64,000 bases of DNA, taken from contig WSYJ01000119.1 in NCBI GenBank assembly GCA_020186115.1, forward strand, positions 1 through 64,000, in the 5' to 3' direction. The notes beneath the pieces were generated by a model. It did not search any database. It saw nothing but the letters and a program-made list of their open reading frames with translations, and had not been told where the DNA came from. Shown one piece after another: positions 57,845-64,000 of the stretch (positions within the stretch are counted from its first letter, which is position 1; each line of letters starts with the position of its first letter). The DNA is from Histomonas meleagridis (taxonomy: Eukaryota > Parabasalia > Tritrichomonadida > Dientamoebidae). A program made the position numbers and the translations under genes.

Positions 57845-58582
57845 ATGTCGGCTTACAATCACTCCAAATTTCCAACAAGATTCAATGTTGATACAATTTT
57901 TTCAATTTGTGTAACGGTCTCAGGACGTGAAGTGATTTTTTGTGAACCTTTGTTTAGTTTGGGTAACAGCTTCATGAAGCTATCAGAAAAAAATGGTGCA
58001 ATTTCAACAATGGAAGAATTAAAGAATCACCCTTTAATGCAAGGTTTAACAGAAGCAATTAATATGTCTATTAGCGATCTGAAAAATGATCAATTTGAAT
58101 CATTAGAATCATGGGAAAATTCAATTTTTTCAATAATTAAAGGCTACTGCGAGCAAATTCCAGAAATAGAAAATGATTTTCAAAAAATATTTAAAAAAGC
58201 AAAAGCAAAATTCCTTTTCAATTGTTCGCCAGTAGAATGGTTTCAACAAGTTCTCAAGTATCGTGAGAAGTCATGCCGTTCTATGTTGAAGTGTCCAGAA
58301 AAATATTCTTCATATACACGAAATCTTTCCCAAAAAGTTCCAAAGGATATACAGCCAAATAATTTCATAAGTATTGATGATCTTCATTGGCTCTCTGGTG
58401 TTTCCAATGAAATTAAAGATGACAGTTACCATGAAAAAATTCTCCAATTAATATCAAAGCACGAAAAAAAACAAAACATTAGTGGTACTGAGATTGTTGT
58501 AGATCTCACAACACTAAAAAGATCAACAGTTGAGGAATTAATTAAGTTTACGAAAGAATATTTGAATACGAATAATCAATAA
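57845..58582 (+). CDS. Hypothetical helical protein, 245 aa
   Basis: No family recognised with confidence. Residues 1-50 are mixed and the remainder is mainly helical (MEELKNHPLMQGLTEAINMSISDL, WFQQVLKYREKSCRSML). The C-terminal part, IDDLHWLSGVSNEIKDDSYHEK, could be a COMM-type or similar 70-residue domain, but I cannot confirm it. There is no signal or membrane segment. The frame is open upstream of the ATG at 57845 into the neighbouring DUF3447 head. A later in-frame ATG near residue 44 or 56 cannot be excluded, because only 21 bp separates this ATG from the divergent head. Confidence 0.6.
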   Translation: MSAYNHSKFPTRFNVDTIFSICVTVSGREVIFCEPLFSLGNSFMKLSEKNGAISTMEELKNHPLMQGLTEAINMSISDLKNDQFESLESWENSIFSIIKGYCEQIPEIENDFQKIFKKAKAKFLFNCSPVEWFQQVLKYREKSCRSMLKCPEKYSSYTRNLSQKVPKDIQPNNFISIDDLHWLSGVSNEIKDDSYHEKILQLISKHEKKQNISGTEIVVDLTTLKRSTVEELIKFTKEYLNTNNQ

Positions 58583-58644
58583 TTATTCGATTTTGTTTCT
58601 AAAAATCATTTTGTAAGTATTGCAAAATACAATATTAAATGTAA

Positions 58645-59304
58645 CTAGTTGTCATTTCTCATTTTGCGAAGAAGTCTTTCAGGTATCTTTTTACCTGGTT
58701 TTCTTGCAGCAGAAATTTCTGTGCTTTGCTGTTGTGGTTGGTAGTTATGTGTTATTCTTTGGTGTGACATTGTACTTGTTCCAAATATATCTTCGATTGT
58801 CACATCATTTCGATTGATTGTTTCGAGACTTTTGGATTTATGAGCTGGGGTAGTTTGGATCTTTTGTGGCTCGTTCTTTGTTTCTTCAGGCGTTTCAGAT
58901 TTTGGCTTCGGTTGAAAGTTTCTTTGTGAATTAATCGGAGATGGAGGTGGACCATCTGCTGCCCACTTTCTTTGTACATACTTCTGTCTGATAAAGTTTG
59001 TCATTTGGAAACTATTTGCTGGATCAGGTCTCTTGAAGTCATCAGGAAGTTTTGCTTCCCAATATTCATTTCCAATCTTATTTCCAACAGAAGCCATAAA
59101 ATTAATTTGATCAGTAGTCCATGTGTCCAAAGTACAAGAACGTACGAATGAAATGTGCGTACCAAGAGAACGATGGATTCCACTGCAATCAATACAAATA
59201 AAAATACCTAAATTTGAACTAGCCCATGTTGGAATCTTCTTTTTGCAGTCTGCACAATATTCATTTTCAGGCCTTTTAAGAAGGGAAGCGATGGTCTGAG
59301 TCAT
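58645..59304 (-). CDS. ArfGAP-domain protein
   Basis: 219 residues. The ArfGAP zinc finger is at the N-terminus, CADC-x16-CIDC (CX2CX16CX2C). It is followed by the catalytic Arg motif [15 protein letters not shown] and [12 protein letters not shown]. The C-terminal half (from about 125) is Pro/Ser/Gln rich and disordered, with a basic end ([15 protein letters not shown]). The protein should stimulate Arf GTP hydrolysis at Golgi or endosomal membranes, like SMAP/AGFG-type small ArfGAPs. The start ATG at 59304 lies 5 nt from a CGACCGTTTA element. It is convergent with the 57845 gene (62 bp). Confidence 0.95.
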   Translation of the reverse strand: MTQTIASLLKRPENEYCADCKKKIPTWASSNLGIFICIDCSGIHRSLGTHISFVRSCTLDTWTTDQINFMASVGNKIGNEYWEAKLPDDFKRPDPANSFQMTNFIRQKYVQRKWAADGPPPSPINSQRNFQPKPKSETPEETKNEPQKIQTTPAHKSKSLETINRNDVTIEDIFGTSTMSHQRITHNYQPQQQSTEISAARKPGKKIPERLLRKMRNDN

Positions 59305-59309
59305 AGTGA

Positions 59310-59319
59310 TAAACGGTCG
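59310..59319 (-). promoter_or_regulatory. CGACCGTTTA element
   Basis: The coding strand reads CGACCGTTTATC, with the decamer ending 5 nt before the ArfGAP ATG. It is the same decamer as at 46440. It sits so close to the start that the transcript leader must be only a few nucleotides if the element is upstream of the start site. Confidence 0.5.
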
Positions 59320-59523
59320 ACATATCGTTTTACATAAAATTCAGAGCATTACAGTTATGGTATCGGTTTTTTATGATTTTTTCATCAAATACATTAATAT
59401 GCAATTCAATATCATTTTAACATATTATTTATTATGGATTTAAATCAATTAATTCAATAAATAATAAAATAAATGTTTAAGAAGAAAAAATTGGAAAAAA
59501 AACAATTAATTGTTTATCTTCAA

Positions 59524-60540
59524 CTAATTTGATGCTTTTTGTTTTTTATGACATTCTAAACAGCACGGACCTTTCTTGAAGAAAACTAATCTTGAGTTAG
59601 ATCCAGATAAATCTTTGTTGCAAAATTGGCATTTTATGCATTTTTTATGCCAAGTTTCTTTGCATAATTTCCTTCCTTCATCTTGTACGATTCCACCGCA
59701 TCCAGGGCACCTAAGTTCTGCTGCACATGCATTACACTTTAGTATACCGTTTATTAGAACACAATTGTTTTGTGATATTGGTTGACTACAAACTGAACAA
59801 ATAAAATGTTCTCGATGGAACCAAACACTTTCAATTACATTTGCATATTCGAAAATTGGTTCATTACATACACCACATATTTTTGTCAGACCATTTTTGT
59901 AACAAGTACCACATAATATCTTTCCTTTATATATATTAAATTTCCCATCAGTTAAGTTATTTGGGCAAAATTGGCACATATAACATCCATGTGAATGAAC
60001 AAAATATTTCTTACCATGGTAAAATATTTCTTTATAATTTCCAGATGGATTAATCGGCTTGGAACAAGTAATACATTTAGGGAAATGTTGAGAAATTTCT
60101 TCATAACAATGATTACAAAAAGGACTTTGATATATTGTAAAAAATTTTGTTTCTATGTTATTTTCACCACATTTTGTACATATAAAACATTTTCTATGAA
60201 AAGATTTTCCTATTGCTTCAACCTTCTTACTAGGTGAGATTAATTTCGTGCACTTTGTACACCTATCACAAAAGCATTTCTTAAAACACTTTTGGTGAAG
60301 AATTAAATCTCCTTTATGAACGCATCCTTCATCTGTAAATGGTTCATTGCATAAACTACAGTTGAAACATTCTGGATGCCAATCATACCCACCAAAATTA
60401 AGTATTGTTTTATCAACAGGATTGTTACAACTTGGACATATTCCTGAACCAATTTTAGGAATATGCCATAAATATCCGACTGGTTCGTATGCTTCAACTG
60501 AAACAATGTTTGCAAGAGGAAATAACTTCGTACTTGCCAT
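59524..60540 (-). CDS. Five-LIM-domain protein
   Basis: 338 residues containing five consecutive LIM zinc-binding domains (about 28-80, 85-140, 150-210, 215-270 and 275-335). Each has two fingers with the C-x2-C ... H-x2-C / C-x2-C ... C-x2-(C/H/D) pattern, for example CPSC...HPECFNCSLC and CGVC...HREHFICSVC. LIM-only proteins with 4-5 domains (FHL, PINCH, paxillin-like) are adaptors at actin and adhesion sites. The short N-terminus has no other domain. The frame starts at a TTG (60546); the first ATG is 60540 (MASTKLF). No CCGTT element precedes it. Confidence 0.93.
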   Translation of the reverse strand: MASTKLFPLANIVSVEAYEPVGYLWHIPKIGSGICPSCNNPVDKTILNFGGYDWHPECFNCSLCNEPFTDEGCVHKGDLILHQKCFKKCFCDRCTKCTKLISPSKKVEAIGKSFHRKCFICTKCGENNIETKFFTIYQSPFCNHCYEEISQHFPKCITCSKPINPSGNYKEIFYHGKKYFVHSHGCYMCQFCPNNLTDGKFNIYKGKILCGTCYKNGLTKICGVCNEPIFEYANVIESVWFHREHFICSVCSQPISQNNCVLINGILKCNACAAELRCPGCGGIVQDEGRKLCKETWHKKCIKCQFCNKDLSGSNSRLVFFKKGPCCLECHKKQKASN

Positions 60541-60991
60541 CAACAAAATATAGTTTTGTTACAAAACTATACCGAAACATTAAATAAAAATTTTACAATT
60601 ACCAGTAAAAATCAGTTTTTGGTATAACAAAATTCGTAATTAAAAATAAAACCAAACAAATTTTTAATAGATTTCCAATGGGCAATTGTATTTTATTTTA
60701 AAATATATGGAATTTAAATATATATTTTTTAATTTAATTTAAATTCTTTAAAATGTTGAAATTTCAAGAAATGTTTTAAGTTTAGAAATGTTTTTCAAGA
60801 TCTTGATTTATTACGTTCTTGAACAAAAATGCCAAATTGCTATATGTAGCTTATTACAAATGCTTAAAATTCATGATTTTAACTTCCCAGAAAATGATAC
60901 ACATTATTGATAATGGTAGATGAAATGAAAAAAAAATTAAAAACAATTTTCAAAATTTAAATTCAAAGGATAATTTTCTCTTCTGGCAATA
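60541..60991. other. Divergent intergenic region, 451 bp
   Basis: Between the LIM and CNOT11 starts. It is AT-rich and includes the short palindrome TAGTTTTGTTACAAAACTA at 60551-60569. No other signal. Confidence 0.5.
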
Positions 60992-62287
60992 ATGTATTTA
61001 CATATTAAATCTAGAGCATTAGATTGTTTCAGTGATATTTCTTCATTGGAAACAAACAAAGATATTCAATTTGTTGTAATGGAACCAAAGGAAACTCATG
61101 CAATTCTTTCAATTTTAAACAACGAAGACAGGAAACTAGCAGATATATTTACCGACTTTACATCTTCATTAAGTTTTGGAGAAAGAGTTTCTGCTTTAAC
61201 AGCATTATCTCTTTTATTAACAGATGGACTTCTCGATCATAAGCAGCAAGTTGTTGCTACATATTTTCTCTACCGTGAATCCCAAGTTAAAGATATTTCA
61301 AATCATCCATTTTTTTCAGTGTTTCAATACATATCTGATTCATGTTTATCAGACCCAAATCTTTATTCTCCACAGCTACAAGAATTAACTCGTAGTATTA
61401 TAAACAGCATTTCAATTGAATCAATTGGATCCTTAAGTATACAACAGATTTTCAGTCCAAATTTTTCATTTTCAGAAGTACCAAATCCCAAAGAGCAAAC
61501 ATTATCAGTCGACACATCACACATTCGAATATCCCCTGTTATTGTTATGCGAGAAGAAAATGATTCCGATAATGTAATGGATCATAACCAAGTTCTTATT
61601 GAAATTCTACAAGATCAAACATTTTGGAATAACTTTGAAGCACCACTATTTCTTCCAGCTCCAAATTTATCACCAATTTTTGAAGATGAAGTATCATTAA
61701 TTAATTCATTTGATAATCCACCATTTATTTTCGACGAAGGTGTTACAGTTGGATCAAGGTCAGCTGCTATTGCGCTTATTAACAAAGCCACAGAGTTTCG
61801 GCTTCGCTGTGGCGAATCCGATTCATTAATCACAGAACTCAAAAAAGACTCGACATTAGTAGAAGAAATCAACTTACAACCATCTGGTATACAGTTTCTA
61901 ATAGAAAATAACACAGAAGTAGCCAAAGAGGTGATAAATATATTATCTTCTAATAACCAAAATATACCCAAAATCTTGTTAAACCTGGATCTCACTGTTG
62001 CCTCTATTGATGTTGTTACGAGCTATATCCTCTCTGGCCACGCTTCAGACGCTTTTTTAAATGAATATATATCGACGACCGTTAACACAATATTAGGAAT
62101 TCGAGACAATCAAACTATGTTTAGAAAGGCCCGAATGTTCTGCAAAATGATGGGATTCATAATACAGAATAATAGGCCATTGAGTACGCCAATGGTAATA
62201 AATTTGAATTCTTTATGTGAAGATAATAGAACAAAGTCGATTAAGGAAGCGCAAGAATTAAATACACTTTTGTTGAATTCACCATAA
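60992..62287 (+). CDS. CNOT11: CCR4-NOT complex subunit 11
   Basis: 431 residues. The N-terminal helical part (residues 45-125) has the CNOT11 pattern FGERVSALTALSLLLTDGLLDHKQQVVATYFLY, then HPFFSVFQYI. The middle shows SVDTSHIRISP, echoing the family's FLPPLIRIAPPL element. The C-terminal half aligns with the CNOT11 domain: ELKKDSTLVEEINLQPSGIQFLIENNTEVAKEVINIL, NLDLTVASIDVVTSYI and AFLNEYISTTVNTIL. CNOT11 binds CNOT10 and the N-terminal part of CNOT1 in the mRNA deadenylase complex, in the cytoplasm. It is absent from yeast, so its presence here is informative. Alignment is by eye. Confidence 0.82.
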   Translation: MYLHIKSRALDCFSDISSLETNKDIQFVVMEPKETHAILSILNNEDRKLADIFTDFTSSLSFGERVSALTALSLLLTDGLLDHKQQVVATYFLYRESQVKDISNHPFFSVFQYISDSCLSDPNLYSPQLQELTRSIINSISIESIGSLSIQQIFSPNFSFSEVPNPKEQTLSVDTSHIRISPVIVMREENDSDNVMDHNQVLIEILQDQTFWNNFEAPLFLPAPNLSPIFEDEVSLINSFDNPPFIFDEGVTVGSRSAAIALINKATEFRLRCGESDSLITELKKDSTLVEEINLQPSGIQFLIENNTEVAKEVINILSSNNQNIPKILLNLDLTVASIDVVTSYILSGHASDAFLNEYISTTVNTILGIRDNQTMFRKARMFCKMMGFIIQNNRPLSTPMVINLNSLCEDNRTKSIKEAQELNTLLLNSP

Positions 62288-62883
62288 ATAAGTGTTTTTT
62301 AAATAAAGAAAAACATTCTTTAACATCATTTAATTTGAAAATGAATTCATTTAATTCATTGAAAATGGTTATAATTTTTTTTTTTTTTAACATCCTTATT
62401 TTATGATCTTAAAAAGAACAGAGAAAAATTAAGCTTTATAACAAATGATTGCTTTCATATTGTAAAAGTTTTTAAGGAATATGTTTATTTTTCAGTTTGA
62501 AGATCTCTAAAGAAAATATCAAAAACATGAGGTTGTAATAAGATGGTTTCCCAAATGAGCATCGGCTAGCAGAACCAGTGCGAACCAAATGTAAAAATTT
62601 TTTTTTAATTTTTTCATCACTAGTGATGAAAAAGGAATCTCTATTCATTGAAACAAAACTGTTTTAATAATTCTTAAATTCAAATATCTTTATTAATTAT
62701 TATTAAATCAATTATTTATTATGATCTAAATTTTCTTAATTAAGTGTTTTTGATTCATTCATTATTTTCAAGATAATACATGAAATCGCATTCAATTTCT
62801 GACGGTTTTGAAATTTTAAAACTTGTTTTACATAATAGAAACACTTGATTTGACAATGTTTGTTCGATATTAATTTCAAAATC
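62288..62883. other. Intergenic with candidate RNA element copy B
   Basis: 596 bp between two plus-strand genes. At 62547-62575 lies the second copy of the 29-nt word set found at 27849-27877, followed about 15 nt later by a run of nine T. The rest is AT-rich. Confidence 0.5.
62530..62610 (+). ncRNA. Candidate structured RNA, copy B
   Basis: Similar to 27821-27905 (24 of 29 identical in the core, with further similarity upstream in GTAATAAGATGG versus GTTATTAAATGC). It ends in TTTTTTTTT, which could terminate RNA polymerase III. No known class was recognised. Confidence 0.25.
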
Positions 62884-63720
62884 ATGATGAACGATCCAAA
62901 TAGAATTCTTCCACAGAAAGTAACAAAATTATCAGTATGTCTTTGCGTAGCTATGGGTGTTGTTTCTTTTTTAGGATACCTTCCAAATTTTAGACCTTAT
63001 GTTTGTTTGATTGTTCAATCATTTGGGACCCCATTTCCAAAGATATGGATTCTGCTAACAGGTATGTTTTATTATGACACTCTTTTGAAAGGTGTTCTTG
63101 ATGGCATTATAATTTTAATGATAGGAAAATTAATCGAACCAATGATAGGTTCCAAAGAATTTTTACGCGTATACTATATGACAGGATTTTATACAAATAT
63201 TCTAATGATATTACTTTTTTTAATTCTATATCTAATTACGAAAAATTCGGAATTATTAAGTCGACCAATTTTTACAGGGTCATCAAGTCAAGCAGCAATA
63301 TCCATGGCGTTAGCTCATCAACTCTTTCCAGTTCAAGTTCCTTCTTTTTGCGGCCCAATTCATATAAGAATGCTTCCATTTACAATTCTTTTCATATCCC
63401 TCATTTTGGCATTATTCACAACATTTGATGACTTTGTATGTACCTTATTTGGTTCTGCTCTTTCATATATATACATCCGATTTATCAAGAAAAACGGAAA
63501 TCGAAGAGGATTCCCATCTTTTTCGTTAAAGAAACTTATTCCATTCATCTCTGATAATAATGAGGAAGATGAAGAAGGTGAACAACAACCACATCCAAAC
63601 ATTAATGGAATTGATAATAATACCGAAAGATTCCAATACAATCCAAACCAACAAAGAAATACAAGAACAGAAAATAGGCATAACCCATTCCAAGGTAACC
63701 CGCGAACTGTTGGCGAATGA
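62884..63720 (+). CDS. TMEM115-like rhomboid-fold membrane protein
   Basis: 279 residues with about five to six membrane segments. The core has the TMEM115/DUF1751 pattern: PFPKIWILLTGMFYYDTLL (family PWxLLTxxFxE), GKLIEPMIGSKEF (GRYLExxWGSxEF), a long hydrophobic segment, and the Ser/Gly-rich FTGSSSQAAISMALAHQLFP (GxxGxxAGxxVALxQLxPE). The rhomboid Ser/His catalytic pair is not evident, as in TMEM115, which is a Golgi protein acting in retrograde traffic and glycosylation. The C-terminal 65 residues are polar (EEDEEGEQQPHP, then Asn/Gln rich) and cytosolic. Two adjacent ATGs lie at 62884 and 62887; the frame upstream opens at a TTG (62860). Confidence 0.75.
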   Translation: MMNDPNRILPQKVTKLSVCLCVAMGVVSFLGYLPNFRPYVCLIVQSFGTPFPKIWILLTGMFYYDTLLKGVLDGIIILMIGKLIEPMIGSKEFLRVYYMTGFYTNILMILLFLILYLITKNSELLSRPIFTGSSSQAAISMALAHQLFPVQVPSFCGPIHIRMLPFTILFISLILALFTTFDDFVCTLFGSALSYIYIRFIKKNGNRRGFPSFSLKKLIPFISDNNEEDEEGEQQPHPNINGIDNNTERFQYNPNQQRNTRTENRHNPFQGNPRTVGE

Positions 63721-64000
63721 GATATTGTTATTGTAAAAATTTATTATTCATTAAATTTAAGTGTTTTTATCAAAGCTTGTGAGTTAGAAATGGAAACATG
63801 CAAAAAAATTACTTGCGTTATATCCAATGGAAAAATTGATGATCGAAATTTGTAATGAATTATTTTGAGATATAAAAATTTGTATTAACTTTTTTGCGTT
63901 GCTTCATTTGTTATACCTTTAAATGTTTAAATAAGTGAATTATAATTGCTCATTTTCGAAAATGAAACAAATAATAATAAACAGAAAGACGTTAACATGT

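Noticed and set aside
62560-62600. tRNA-like box B (GGTTCGCAC on the minus strand) near 62575
   Set aside because: Box A and box B would be in the wrong order, and no cloverleaf could be drawn.

Overview
The window is AT-rich nuclear DNA from a eukaryotic protist, most likely a parabasalid close to Tritrichomonas. Pointers are long intron-free reading frames packed 20-600 bp apart, several DUF3447/ankyrin genes, a BspA-like leucine-rich-repeat surface protein with a Ser/Asn/Thr/Phe repeat stalk, Rab GTPases, and mariner and Tc1-like elements. No prokaryotic operons, rRNA genes, CRISPR arrays or convincing tRNAs were seen. The species is inferred from gene content.

Layout. 1-3.7 kb: a broken DUF3447 gene and exocyst Sec10. 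4-12.7 kb: housekeeping genes, namely an ER J-domain/thioredoxin protein, two small proteins (one like a proteasome assembly chaperone), ER glucosidase II alpha, a Nep1/Emg1-like protein, a Rab and CK2 beta. 12.8-17.8 kb: an intact DUF3447 head followed by eight ankyrin cassettes, then the BspA-like gene. 18.3-27.5 kb: condensin II CAP-G2, a decayed DUF3447 locus, a Rab, ribosomal protein eS26, CDP-diacylglycerol synthase and a TBC Rab-GAP. 28-37.9 kb: an LRR protein, a small ORF and a 2,804-residue Tra1/TRRAP-like pseudokinase. 38-46.4 kb: small proteins, a Got1-like membrane protein, a 1,003-residue ankyrin protein and an NT-C2-like protein. 46.6-58.6 kb is accessory: two more DUF3447 loci, a PX protein, an Hsp70-like gene split by one in-frame stop, a Tc1-like element and a dead mariner. 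58.6-64 kb: ArfGAP, a five-LIM protein, CNOT11 and a TMEM115-like membrane protein.

The most unusual feature is shared by all five DUF3447 loci. The head ORF is followed by ankyrin-repeat cassettes, at 170-bp spacing in the four loci with more than one unit, each pair separated by an AT-rich, partly conserved spacer of about 68-71 nt. Because 170 is not a multiple of three, neighbouring repeats lie in different frames. Yet the eight ankyrin segments of the best-preserved locus all remain open. Either the spacers are removed from RNA as non-canonical introns, or the cassettes are a donor reservoir, or these are dead tails copied as units.

Much of the rest serves membrane traffic (Sec10, two Rabs, TBC GAP, ArfGAP, Got1-like, PX, TMEM115-like), the ER (J-domain/thioredoxin, glucosidase II, CDP-DAG synthase) and nuclear or mRNA regulation (Tra1, CAP-G2, CNOT11, CK2 beta). 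A CGACCGTTTA-like motif lies within about 40 nt of the start codon of about a third of the genes and helped choose starts. Where the longest open frame begins at a non-ATG codon, the first in-frame ATG was used (Sec10, Rab, eS26, Tra1, ankyrin protein, NT-C2 protein, LIM protein, TMEM115-like).
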